From Microbacterium sp. AG238 (GTDB taxonomy: Bacteria; Actinomycetota; Actinomycetes; Actinomycetales; Microbacteriaceae), in the NCBI RefSeq assembly GCF_003610405.1, contig NZ_RAQC01000001.1, positions 124,001 to 188,000 on the forward strand: DNA of 64,000 nt, read 5' to 3'. The position numbers and the translations under genes are program-made. This document shows, in pieces, positions 10,765 to 19,084 of the stretch (its first letter is position 1; every line of letters starts with the position of its first letter). The notes beneath the pieces were generated by a model. It saw only the letters and a list, made by a program, of their open reading frames with translations. It searched no databases and was not told the DNA's origin.

Positions 10765-12813
10765 ATGAGCAATGAGCTACAGTCCCTCCTCGCTCGCGTT
10801 GAGGCTTCTGACCCAGGCACGGCGACGGAGCTGCGCCGGCACATCGATGCTCTTCAAGCTCGCCGCCAGTTCGGTCTGAACTTCGAGAACCACACTCCCG
10901 AGTCGGTTGCACTCACGGGGCGTCCCGTCACGGTCGGGGACAAGGTGCGCTTCTTGCCGCCCCGCGGCGAAGAGGTCGCTGAATCGAACGCGACTTGGGT
11001 CGTCACATCGATCTCGCTCACTGCTGACGGGCGGATTGCGAGTCTGCTCGATCCGAGAACGAAGGACGAGGCGACTAGAGCCGTCGAGGATCTGGTCTTC
11101 GTGGCCGACTTCCGAGACCCTATCTATCCGGGCCTGCGTGTCTCAGGCGCCCCTGTGGTACACCGCGACCGTACGCCCTCCCACACGGTCATCAACGCCG
11201 AGAATTACCACGCCTTGGAGCTGATGCTGTTTACCCATCAAGGCGCAGTTGACCTCATCTACATCGATCCACCGTACAACACGGGCGGTAAGACGTCCTG
11301 GTTGTACAACGACGACTACGTGGACAAGGACGACAAGTACAAGAACTCGAAGTGGCTCGCCTTCATGGATCGGCGGCTCCGGCTGGCGCGAAAGCTATTG
11401 AAGCCGTCTGGCGCGATCATGGTGTCGATCGGCGACGACGAACAGCACCGTTTACGGATGCTTATGGAGCAGGTGTTCGGCGTCGAGAACCATGTGGCCC
11501 AGCTCGCCGTCGAGATGTCGACTACGTCGGGACCGAAGACCACTAACGCCCAGCAGGGCACGATTGTCAAGAATGTCGAGTACGTCTTGATCTACCGAAA
11601 GTCGTCTGCGTTCGACACCGATATCAGACACACACCTCTGTATGACGGAATCGAGAAGTGGGACGCCAACTATCCTCTTTGGCTTAACGATGACGGCACG
11701 ACGGAGTCAGTGTACCGGCGACTTGACGAAGAACCAGATGTGCGTGCGGACATCGAGAAGTTTGAGCTCGTCCGCGACTCCGGAAAAAACAGGGGTGCCT
11801 TCGTCGGCGCACCGGGCATGGATCTACTGCTTGCTGCGTCATCAGCGGCGAGGGAGTTTGTGCTCCGAAATCTCTCCCGAATCGGCCGCATTGACACCGC
11901 GCCGGTCTCCGCGAAGGGCGTTGACGTTCCGATCGGGAAATGGGTCGCGCATCAAACCGACGGACGCACTTATCGGCTCACGCGTTCGAAGCAGGGCACG
12001 ATATGGCAGATATATACCCTTGATAAGAACTTTAGGGAGTCAGACGACTATGTGCCTCGCTTCGGGCGCACGGTTATACGAGGCGATCTATGGCGAGGAT
12101 TTCATTCCGACATGGGCCACGTCTCGAATGAAGGGGGCGTGGGCTTCGCCAATGGCAAGAAGCCGATCCGTCTCATCAAGCAGCTGATCCGGTGGGCAAA
12201 CAACTCTCCTGATGCCGTCATTCTTGATTTCTTCGGTGGATCCGGGACGACTGCGCACGCGGTGATGGCGATGAATGCTGCGGACCAAGGGCGTCGCCGT
12301 TCGATCCTGGTCACCAACAATGAGGTCAGCCGGGACGCGAGCCGGATCCTTCGGCGGCAGAACCTGCGCCCGGGCGACCGGGAATGGGAGTCCCAGGGCG
12401 TCTTCGAGGCAGTCACCCAGCCTCGCCTTCGTAATTCCGCACGAGAGACGAACGAGAACGTCGAATTCTTGACGCTCACCTATGAGAATCCCGCGCTGGT
12501 CGAGCTCGACATGGCTTTCGAGCGGGTCGCTCCACTCCTGTGGATGCGAGCCGGCTCCCAGGGGCGCCGGATCGACGTGCCCAACAACACGTTCGACATC
12601 ACCGACGTGTACGCCGTTCTATTCAACGTGGACGCCTCCCGCGCATTTCTTGGCGCTGTGCACCAGGCGGCCGGAATCCGGGTGGCTTACGTCGTAACGG
12701 ACGACGAATCGCAGTTCCAAGCCATAGCATCGCAGCTGCCGGACGCGGTGCAGGCAATCCGCCTTTACGAGTCCTACCTTCGGACGTTCCAGATCAACGC
12801 GGGGAGGGTCTGA
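10765..12813 (+). CDS. mod: Type III-like DNA methyltransferase (Mod)
   Basis: 682-residue beta-class amino-methyltransferase expected to methylate adenine (or cytosine N4) at a non-palindromic site. The catalytic motif DPPYNTG is at about 168-174, and the SAM-binding motif follows it as DFFGGSGTT at about 487-496. This order defines the beta class used by type III enzymes. The intervening ~300 residues should hold the target-recognition domain. The N-terminal ~120 residues (RRQFGLNFENHTPESVAL and on) are typical of actinobacterial Mod proteins. GGAG lies about eight bases before ATG 10765. The res gene starts three bases after the stop. Codon use is less GC-rich than that of neighbours, in line with transfer. 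Confidence 0.93.
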   Translation: MSNELQSLLARVEASDPGTATELRRHIDALQARRQFGLNFENHTPESVALTGRPVTVGDKVRFLPPRGEEVAESNATWVVTSISLTADGRIASLLDPRTKDEATRAVEDLVFVADFRDPIYPGLRVSGAPVVHRDRTPSHTVINAENYHALELMLFTHQGAVDLIYIDPPYNTGGKTSWLYNDDYVDKDDKYKNSKWLAFMDRRLRLARKLLKPSGAIMVSIGDDEQHRLRMLMEQVFGVENHVAQLAVEMSTTSGPKTTNAQQGTIVKNVEYVLIYRKSSAFDTDIRHTPLYDGIEKWDANYPLWLNDDGTTESVYRRLDEEPDVRADIEKFELVRDSGKNRGAFVGAPGMDLLLAASSAAREFVLRNLSRIGRIDTAPVSAKGVDVPIGKWVAHQTDGRTYRLTRSKQGTIWQIYTLDKNFRESDDYVPRFGRTVIRGDLWRGFHSDMGHVSNEGGVGFANGKKPIRLIKQLIRWANNSPDAVILDFFGGSGTTAHAVMAMNAADQGRRRSILVTNNEVSRDASRILRRQNLRPGDREWESQGVFEAVTQPRLRNSARETNENVEFLTLTYENPALVELDMAFERVAPLLWMRAGSQGRRIDVPNNTFDITDVYAVLFNVDASRAFLGAVHQAAGIRVAYVVTDDESQFQAIASQLPDAVQAIRLYESYLRTFQINAGRV

Positions 12814-12816
12814 ACC

Positions 12817-15429
12817 ATGCGGTTCACTTTAAAGGACTACCAGTCCATCGCGGTTTCGTCGATCCTCACCACGCTCGGCTACGCCCGTGACGACTGGCAC
12901 AAGAGGAGTCGTCGCACCGCCTTCGCTCTGTCGTCGACCACTGGCTCAGGAAAGACGGTCATCGCCGCTACGGTGATCGAGGCTCTGCTTCACGGAAGCG
13001 ATGAGTTCGGAGTAGAGCCTGATCCGAGTGCCGTCGTGCTCTGGGTCTCCAAAGACCCGGCACTGAACGCACAAACCAAGAGCCGATTCATCGAGTGCGC
13101 GGATCGGATCCCCGCCGGCGACCTGGAGCTGCTCGACAAGTCCTATGGTGGCGATTCGCTCCAGACGAGGATGGTGTACTTCATCAACCCGGACAAGCTC
13201 CGTGATGGCGCTGACTTTGCCAAGCACACGGATACTCGGCACTTCACATTCTGGGAGATTCTCGCCAACACGATTAAGGACCCCGGTAAGACGCTTTACA
13301 TGGTCCTTGATGAGGCCCATGAGGGGATGAGATCTCAGACGAGCAGCGAGCAGACGATCGTTCAGAGGATGATCAACGGAAACGGCGTAAACCCGGCAAT
13401 GCCGATCGTCTGGGGGATATCTGCGACCGTCAAGCGGTTTGACGAAGCGATGGCCAAGGCTGACGCCTTCACCAAAGAGAAGAACGTCACCATCGATCCG
13501 AAGGACGTGCAGGACTCAGGTCTGCTGAAGAACGTCCTGGTTCTTGATATCCCGGATGAAGAGGGCGACTTCACGACATCGATGGTCCGCGACGCCACCC
13601 TCGACTTTGTCGAAGTGAGTTATGCCTGGGATGCCTATTGCGACGAGCAAGGCATCGATCGGGTCGTGCCGCTCCTGGTCGCGCAGATCCCTAATCGACG
13701 TCCGGGGGAGCGTGATACGGAGAAGGGGCGCAAAGAGGAAGATCAGATCATTCATCTCGTCCTCGAGACCATCCGCAAGCACTGGCCTGACATGCCCGCC
13801 GACTGCGTCGCTCATGTCCTCGGCGACCGAGCGACCATTGAGGTCGGGTCCTACACGATCCCCAAGGTCGCACCCCAAGACGTGGAGCATGATCGTCAGA
13901 TCCGGGTGCTCCTCGCTAAGGACGCAGTTTCCACGGGATGGGACTGCCCGCGTGCCGAGGTCCTCGTCTCCTTGCGTCCAGCGCAGGACGATACGTACGT
14001 CACCCAGTTGCTTGGCCGAATGGTCCGCACACCTCTCGCCCAGGAGACGAGCGTCGAGCGCCTTAATACGGCCTCGTGCTACCTGCCGCTCTTCGACAAG
14101 AAGACGGCCAAGATTGTCGCCGAGGAGATCATGGGTATGCGCGAGCCTCGCTCGGGCGGGCGAAATGCCGCGGTCAACAAGGTCGTCCTCAGGCCCGTCA
14201 CCCTGCGGTGGAACCAGGACGTGCCCGACGAAGTGTTCCAGCTTGTCCGGGACCTGCCCTCCTTCCAGAAGCCGACTGCAGCACCGCGGCCGATCAAACG
14301 GGTTCTGAAACTTGCGCAAGCGCTCTCTCAGGACGAACTGGTCGCGGATGCGGACCACGTAGCCCACGAGGCGATGTTCGCTGTCATCGACAGCATCAAC
14401 GAAGCGAACTCGGAAGCGGTCTTCGAGCATGCGGCGCATATCATGACTGCTGAGATCCGCAGAATATTGGTCGAGCGTGGCAAGGACGAGGCCGTCGATT
14501 TCACAGAAGCGCGCGACGCGGATGGGGCAACCGTCGATGATGCCCTGCGGCACCTCCGGAGGGTTCTTACCGTCTCGGTTGTCAATCGTTACCTCGGACG
14601 CAACCTGCAGGCAGCGATCAACGACGCCGTCGAGGCGGGGGATCCGTTGGGAGTCGACGTGAACTCGATTCGTGCACATGTGGCTGCTCTGGCTTTCATC
14701 GATGCCGACGTCCAGAAGGCGGTTGAGGACGCAGCAGACGCGCTTACTCGTCTCTGGCTGACGACGAAGGCGGGCGAAATTGCTGCGCTGCCTGACTCGC
14801 GGAAGCCGACGTACGAGGCAATCCAGGACATGGCCAGGGAACCCGAGCGTGTCATCGTCGAGATCAAGCCCGATGACCGCGTCGACACGGTCGATACGGA
14901 CCTGGAGCCCTTGCCCACCGAGGAAAAGCACCTCCTCGCGACTGCTGACGGTGTCTACCCGCTTGAGTCTAAGATGGCAAAGAACCGTTGGGAACGGGCG
15001 GTGATCAAGCAAGAGTTCAGTCTCGCCACGATCGCTGGATGGTATCGGAATCCATCATCGGCAGGAAAGCACTCGTTGCGAATTGCCCATAAGTCGGGCG
15101 ACTCGTGGAGATCGGTCCAGCCCGACTTCGTCTTCGTCCATCTGGTTGACGGCGAGCTACTGCCCTCGATCATCGATCCCCACGGGGCGCACTTGGGCGA
15201 TGCTGCGCCGAAACTCAAGGCGCTCGCGGAGTACGCCGACGAGTTCGGCCACCAGTTCGATCGGATCATTGCGGTGGGTGTCGAGAAGGGCGGAGTTCTG
15301 CAAGGGTTGGACCTGAAAGACCAAAAGGTCCGCCGCGCTGTCTACGAATCCCTCGCGGATGGTGATTCCATCAAGCTCCTCTACGCGAATCATGGTGTGA
15401 AGTACGCGGTCGTGCCAGACGGCCTTTGA
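12817..15429 (+). CDS. res: Type III-like restriction helicase-nuclease (Res)
   Basis: 870-residue superfamily 2 helicase. Walker A is TTGSGKT (about 41-47), Walker B is DEAH (about 165), motif III is SAT (about 202), and motif VI is QLLGRMVRT (about 397-405). The C-terminal region contains QPDFVFV (Asp about 770) and SIIDPHGAHLGDAAPKL (about 785-800). This aligns in position with the PD-(D/E)XK nuclease of type III Res, but with DPHG where ExK would be expected. It is paired with mod as a restriction unit that would cut unmodified foreign DNA. ATG 12817 is three bases after mod. The variant nuclease motif means cleavage cannot be assumed. Confidence 0.9.
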   Translation: MRFTLKDYQSIAVSSILTTLGYARDDWHKRSRRTAFALSSTTGSGKTVIAATVIEALLHGSDEFGVEPDPSAVVLWVSKDPALNAQTKSRFIECADRIPAGDLELLDKSYGGDSLQTRMVYFINPDKLRDGADFAKHTDTRHFTFWEILANTIKDPGKTLYMVLDEAHEGMRSQTSSEQTIVQRMINGNGVNPAMPIVWGISATVKRFDEAMAKADAFTKEKNVTIDPKDVQDSGLLKNVLVLDIPDEEGDFTTSMVRDATLDFVEVSYAWDAYCDEQGIDRVVPLLVAQIPNRRPGERDTEKGRKEEDQIIHLVLETIRKHWPDMPADCVAHVLGDRATIEVGSYTIPKVAPQDVEHDRQIRVLLAKDAVSTGWDCPRAEVLVSLRPAQDDTYVTQLLGRMVRTPLAQETSVERLNTASCYLPLFDKKTAKIVAEEIMGMREPRSGGRNAAVNKVVLRPVTLRWNQDVPDEVFQLVRDLPSFQKPTAAPRPIKRVLKLAQALSQDELVADADHVAHEAMFAVIDSINEANSEAVFEHAAHIMTAEIRRILVERGKDEAVDFTEARDADGATVDDALRHLRRVLTVSVVNRYLGRNLQAAINDAVEAGDPLGVDVNSIRAHVAALAFIDADVQKAVEDAADALTRLWLTTKAGEIAALPDSRKPTYEAIQDMAREPERVIVEIKPDDRVDTVDTDLEPLPTEEKHLLATADGVYPLESKMAKNRWERAVIKQEFSLATIAGWYRNPSSAGKHSLRIAHKSGDSWRSVQPDFVFVHLVDGELLPSIIDPHGAHLGDAAPKLKALAEYADEFGHQFDRIIAVGVEKGGVLQGLDLKDQKVRRAVYESLADGDSIKLLYANHGVKYAVVPDGL

Positions 15430-15439
15430 CCGCTACTCC

Positions 15440-15472
15440 GACGGAGATGATCACCCGTGGAGGTTCTCCGTC
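15440..15472 (+). terminator. Possible hairpin after res
   Basis: Inverted repeat with 8-base-pair arms (GACGGAGA / TCTCCGTC) and a 17-base loop, eleven bases after the res stop. It has no T tract; a weak terminator at best. Confidence 0.4.
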
Positions 15473-15777
15473 AGCACTGCTGCGGGCCGCGATGATCGTC
15501 TCGATCCATCGAATGGCCGTGGTGCCGGTGCAGAGCGAGCGCGTGCACTCCCGTGACGGACCCTACCTCGGTCAGGCCTCCACGACCCGCCGCCCGGAGC
15601 TGATCGCGATGCTGCGAGGCGTCGAGCTTGCCGCCCGCTTTCTTGCAATCTCCCTGCTCTGCGAGTGCTCGCCTGACGTCTGGGCCGGGATTCCGGGCGA
15701 TGAGGCGCTGCACTGGGGGTCGAGCAACAGGCGATCAGCATCGACTGTCTCCAGCGCCCTGCCGAGGCTGTGGTCGC
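15473..15777. other. Island spacer, decayed coding sequence possible
   Basis: Between res and the 84-residue ORF. A plus-strand frame is open throughout, with pieces such as RPELIAMLRGVELAARFLA that look protein-like, but there is no plausible start or recognised domain. Probably the remnant of an island gene. Confidence 0.35.
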
Positions 15778-16032
15778 ATGACTGCCCTCGATATCGAGAT
15801 CGCCGCGGCCCGCGCCGCCGCCGCCGCCCGCAAGCGCCTAGCGCGCCTGCGCGAGAAGCAGCGCCGCGACCGCGTCCGGTTCGATGCCCGGGTGCTCGCG
15901 ATCCTCCGCAGCAGACTCCGTCCCGCCGACCTTGCCGTCGTCGAGACTGAGGCGCGGACGCAGCTCGGCGCCGAAGCCGCCGAGAGCTCGCACCGTGCCC
16001 TCGCTGCCCGACAGGGACGGGCGACGTCATGA
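15778..16032 (+). CDS. Small Arg/Ala-rich helical island protein
   Basis: 84 residues (MTALDIEIAAARAAAAARK and on), strongly basic in the first half and predicted almost fully helical, with a possible coiled coil (KRLARLREKQRRDRVRFDAR). The stop overlaps a further ATG (ATGA at 16029) that opens a frame of ~40 plausible residues before it degenerates. The position just upstream of a MobC-like relic suggests an accessory mobilisation or plasmid-maintenance gene, but no family is recognised. Confidence 0.5.
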   Translation: MTALDIEIAAARAAAAARKRLARLREKQRRDRVRFDARVLAILRSRLRPADLAVVETEARTQLGAEAAESSHRALAARQGRATS

Positions 16033-16236
16033 TGCTCGCGCAACGTAGCCCCATGGGGTGCTTCGACGCGGCAGCAGCGGCGGCGTTGGACGTGCTCGCG
16101 GATAGGAGCACGAGGGGGTCGAGGGGTGCCCGGCGCAATGTCTGCTTGCTTTCGGACTCCGGACCATTCCCCGGCGTTCCGCACCGATGGCACAGGCTCT
16201 CTCTTGGTTCGTGCCGACCAGGAGCATCGCCCTCCC

Positions 16237-16615
16237 GTGCGCACCTCCGCGATCAAGGCACGGGTCACCTCCGACGACGCACGACTCATCGAGCAGGCCC
16301 CTGCAAGTCACGGCCTCCCCGTTGCGACGTTCGTCCGCGCCGCCGTTCTCGATGCCTCATCGCCCGGTGGTGGGGTGCCGCAGGCCACGCGGCGGCCCAT
16401 AGCCCCTTCTTTCAATGCGAGTGCTCGATGACGCTGACCGCGCGCGCCTGGCAGATCTCCGGGCTGCCATCGGCCGGACGGGAGGCCTCACAAACTCGCT
16501 CGTGCGCCTCGCGCATCGCGGTGAAATTTGGGAGGCCTCCCTGGGAGTGCCAGAACACGACCTCACCGACATCTGCCGTTACCTCGTGTCCTTGCTCGGA
16601 GGGAGCGTCCGATGA
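16237..16615 (+). pseudogene. MobC-like relaxosome accessory relic, frameshifted
   Basis: Two adjoining frames look like one gene. The first (from GTG 16237) encodes a ribbon-helix-helix-like segment (KARVTSDDARLIEQ, then GLPVATFVRAAVLDA). The second (ending 16615) encodes DADRARLADLRAAIGRTGG and LTNSLVRLAHRGEIWEA, resembling the C-terminal part of plasmid MobC proteins. A TAG at about 16397 in the second frame shows they are not simply one open frame, so a frameshift near 16370-16420 is inferred. MobC proteins help a relaxase at the transfer origin; no relaxase remains here. Family assignment is from pattern recognition only. Confidence 0.5.
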
Positions 16616-16630
16616 TGTGCACGATCACGC

Positions 16631-16662
16631 CGGTCTACGACCTCGCCGGTCTACGATCTCGC
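16631..16662 (+). repeat. 16-base tandem duplication
   Basis: Units CGGTCTACGACCTCGC (16631-16646) and CGGTCTACGATCTCGC (16647-16662) differ at one base. They lie inside the broken gene above. Confidence 0.9.
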
Positions 16663-16883
16663 CGCCCGCGGCTGTTACCTCGCGCTCGGTGCGCCGGGCT
16701 CCGAGAGACGACGCGGCCATGAGAAGGCTGGCACTGATCGGCTCTGCGCGGGGACGCTGATCGGCGCGCCGTCACTGTCGGTCTTCGTGGTCGAGGCCGG
16801 GCTTGGGGTCGTGGTGACGGTGCCTTCGTGCGCGCAGCAGCGCGTGCTTATGCGCCGGTTCCTGGCTGAGGTCGCGCAACCAC

Positions 16884-16889
16884 TAGTGT
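16884..16889 (+). promoter_or_regulatory. -10 box for leaderless island gene
   Basis: TAGTGT followed by six bases and GTG 16896, the same spacing as at ispH, the gene at 59328 and fdxA. The island cassette therefore uses the host-type leaderless promoter layout. Confidence 0.5.
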
Positions 16890-16895
16890 GACACC

Positions 16896-17504
16896 GTGAT
16901 CAGAATTGTGCTGGCTCAGTCTTCCGCGGTTTTTGCTGTCGTCCTAACTATCGTCTTGGCAGGGGACCTCGGCGCGTTGTTCGCGTCGCCGGTGAAGACC
17001 TTCTTCGTTGGAGTCGCAGTCATCCTGGCGATCGTGCTCGGCGCCTGGGAGATTATTGTCGAACGCCGAGAGCGTCCAATCGTCTACCGCGGGAAGAAGA
17101 AGAAGGAACAAATTCTCAGATATATGTCCAATCTCACCAACTTTGATGGACAATGCGTAATTTCCTCCAACGACTTGAGCTGGGTTGAGGGTGAGGCGCA
17201 CGCCATGCTGATGAAGAAGGCCGAGAACAAGTCTCTAGTGTTGGTAATGCCGAAGGCGAACCAACGGAGTCGCGAACTTGTCCGAGCCGGCGCGGTGGCA
17301 CGGTACTACGGAGATTCTTCTCCGCTCCGTAGCCGATTCACGGTGATCAACCCTGGCCGCGCAGACGCCTGGGTCGCTGTCGGATATGGGCGGAAGGACT
17401 CTCACGTAATTCGGGAGTTCCATTCGAGCGATGACCCGACACTGGCAATGGCGAAAGACTTGATCGATCTGGCGCGTCTTCTGGGTGAGAAGTCCGCCAA
17501 GTGA
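16896..17504 (+). CDS. Membrane-anchored protein of unknown function (island)
   Basis: 202 residues. Two N-terminal transmembrane helices (about 3-24 and 33-52, e.g. TFFVGVAVILAIVLGAWEII) are followed by a basic stop-transfer stretch (GKKKKEQ). A cytoplasmic alpha/beta domain (about 70-195) carries CVISSNDLSWV, KSLVLVMPK and SRFTVINPGRADAWVAVG. The pattern of an alternating strand/helix domain with an xSRFTxIN segment reminds me of PLD-like folds lacking the HKD motif; this is a guess. GTG 16896 follows a -10 box by six bases. The stop overlaps the methyltransferase start (GTGA), so the two are a translationally coupled pair. Codon use is much more AT-rich than in the core genes. Function unknown. 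Confidence 0.75.
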   Translation: MIRIVLAQSSAVFAVVLTIVLAGDLGALFASPVKTFFVGVAVILAIVLGAWEIIVERRERPIVYRGKKKKEQILRYMSNLTNFDGQCVISSNDLSWVEGEAHAMLMKKAENKSLVLVMPKANQRSRELVRAGAVARYYGDSSPLRSRFTVINPGRADAWVAVGYGRKDSHVIREFHSSDDPTLAMAKDLIDLARLLGEKSAK

Positions 17505-18238
17505 ATAGTCCTGTGCGCTTTTATGCTCGGAAAAACCAGGCCGACATCGTACGCGAATGGGATTCCATAGCGCCTCTGAGAGATCTTCAGGTTTCGATGC
17601 ACCAAGACGCGTCCTATGACAAGGTCCTTGAGCCCTGGATCCTAACTAGGGCTCAGGGTGCCGACGCGCAGAGCGTTATCGACGTGGGATGCGGCACGGG
17701 TAGGCTAACGTCGAAGCTTAGCGAGCGGTCGGGGGAAGTCCTTGGAATCGACCCAAGCGGAGTTAGTATCGAGATTGCCCGCGCTCACGATCATGTTTCA
17801 CGTTTTCAAGTCGCTACGGCCGAACAGTGGGCGAGCCGTGTGGAATGCACGCCGTTCGATCTTGCCGTAGCCAACATGGTGCTAATGGACGCGCTCGATT
17901 TGGACGGGATAGTTCAGGCTCTGGGCAGGCTCGCGGCTGGAGGCCGAGTCTTATTAACGATTGCTCATCCGGCGTTCTGGCCCATCTACTGGGATTATGC
18001 GCATCTTGATGGATTCGACTATCTGGCTGAGACTGTTGTCGAGGCGCCCTTCAAAACAAGTTCCCAGTCGTACGGACTTGTTGCAACGCATGTGCACCGG
18101 CCCCTGCAGCAGTACCTCGAATCGCTCGACCGCCACGGGTTGAGGGTGACTAGCTTAGAGGAGCTTCGAGGGCCTGAGCGTCTCGATCAGTTCCCTTATC
18201 CACGCTTCATCGGGATAGAAGCCGCGGCGTCCACCTGA
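17501..18238 (+). CDS. Class I SAM-dependent methyltransferase (island)
   Basis: 245 residues. The Rossmann SAM-binding domain shows motif I VIDVGCGTGRL (about 59-69), the acidic end of strand 2 in VLGIDPSG, and the later motif FDLAVANMVLMDALD. The C-terminal half (AHPAFWPIYWDY, then HRPLQQYLESLDRHGL) is typical of small-molecule type methyltransferases of the UbiE/Methyltransf_11 kind. It lacks the DPPY or ENV motifs of DNA methylases. It is coupled by a four-base GTGA overlap to the membrane protein before it. Substrate unknown. It is AT-rich relative to the flanking genome and is the last gene before the right attachment repeat. Confidence 0.88.
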   Translation: MNSPVRFYARKNQADIVREWDSIAPLRDLQVSMHQDASYDKVLEPWILTRAQGADAQSVIDVGCGTGRLTSKLSERSGEVLGIDPSGVSIEIARAHDHVSRFQVATAEQWASRVECTPFDLAVANMVLMDALDLDGIVQALGRLAAGGRVLLTIAHPAFWPIYWDYAHLDGFDYLAETVVEAPFKTSSQSYGLVATHVHRPLQQYLESLDRHGLRVTSLEELRGPERLDQFPYPRFIGIEAAAST

Positions 18239-18365
18239 TCCGCGGCTCGCGACGGGGGCGGAATGCGAAGAGTGCGCCGCCAACGTTGAGTAACGGGTGT
18301 GCTGCACGCTGCAAGCGGGGTGCGCGCAAGGGGCAGCTCCGCCCTGAGGTTTCGTCGCTACGGCA

Positions 18366-18381
18366 CGTCGTGGAGTTCCGC
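18366..18381 (+). repeat. Right attachment-site repeat (attR-like)
   Basis: Exact second copy of the 16-base repeat at 10520-10535. It is followed directly by the codons expected for a native ychF end. Confidence 0.8.
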
Positions 18382-18394
18382 TTCAACGTCTAGT
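18368..18394 (+). pseudogene. Orphaned native ychF 3' end
   Basis: Nine codons reading VVEFRFNV and stop TAG, the conserved YchF terminus, with no ychF sequence upstream. It marks the right junction of the island. In an island-free relative these codons would follow DGD at the end of ychF. Confidence 0.8.
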
Positions 18395-18426
18395 CCTGCT
18401 CGCTCCATTCCTGCCAAAGTGGCGAT

Positions 18427-18771
18427 GTGGAGCTTCGTGAAACACGACCTGCAGGTCCGTTGGCAAGGGTGCTGCCCGCGATCGTCATTCTTCTCGCGAC
18501 ATGGCTGCTCCTGTGGCTGGCTCAGGGTATTCCGGTGTTGTGCGCGCTCGCGACTCCTTGCCCGGCTCCCGATGTCCGCGTCGCCCCGGCCCTGTTGTTC
18601 GGCGCTCTCATGATCGTGCCGACCGCGGCCTTGGTCCTCACCGCTCGGGGCGGCGAGCGGGCGTGGGAGTGGCTACGGTCCCTCTCGTACATCGTGCTGG
18701 CGGGGTTGGCGGTTGTAGGGCTCTTGGCGGCGCTGTTCTCCGGCGGGTTCACCGTCCCGTTCGTCTTCTGA
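18427..18771 (+). CDS. Small multi-pass membrane protein
   Basis: 114 residues with about three transmembrane helices (ARVLPAIVILLATWLLLWLA, LLFGALMIVPTAALVLTA, YIVLAGLAVVGLLAALF). Start GTG 18427 gives a short basic N-terminus (MELRETRPAGP); no strong ribosome site. It is the first gene right of the island, and its GC-rich codon use is like the core genome. No recognised family. Confidence 0.6.
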   Translation: MELRETRPAGPLARVLPAIVILLATWLLLWLAQGIPVLCALATPCPAPDVRVAPALLFGALMIVPTAALVLTARGGERAWEWLRSLSYIVLAGLAVVGLLAALFSGGFTVPFVF

Positions 18772-19084
18772 GACCGTCGCTCGATCGGCCACGAGTCGGG
18801 GTCCCACATACGACGCGTATCGATCAAACGGTTGATCTTCCCTCGTGGGTGCTCCATATGCCTCGCTTTGTGGTGGAAGGATTTTTCCCGTCCGTTCCCC
18901 GCGGGAGACTGCAAAACACCGAGACTGATCATGAGACGTACGGGCGGGAACCGTCAGCCGCTGCCGCCAGTCCCGTTCGCGCGTCCATTCTGTCTGCTCG
19001 TACAGTCGACAACGAATCTCATCCATCGTTGTTTCGCGTCGGGGCCACCGACCGCTCCGCGGAATGCGCTGAAGAAGGAATGCC
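18772..19084. other. Intergenic region with a small inverted repeat
   Basis: 313 bases without a convincing gene. It holds GATCAAACGGTTGATC at 18822-18837 (6-base arms, 4-base spacer), which could be an operator. A purine-rich ribosome site (GAAGAAGGAA) precedes the gene at 19085. Confidence 0.5.

Larger units (their letters stand above)
16612..16891 (+). pseudogene. Small island gene broken by a 16-base tandem duplication
   Basis: ATG 16612 overlaps the preceding stop (ATGA). The frame reads MMCTITPVYDLA, then meets a 16-base tandem duplication (16631-16662) that shifts it. Removing one copy joins it to an open frame running VYDLAARGCYLALGAPGS to a TGA at 16889-16891, about 86 residues in all, ending LMRRFLAEVAQPLV. 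The stop lies four bases before the next gene. No family is recognised. Because 16 is not a multiple of three, the duplication is a clear and probably recent inactivating change, assuming the joined frame was the original gene. Confidence 0.6.

Noticed and set aside
18822..18837. Inverted repeat as a terminator
   Set aside because: Six-base AT-containing arms are too weak and no gene end is near; at most an operator.
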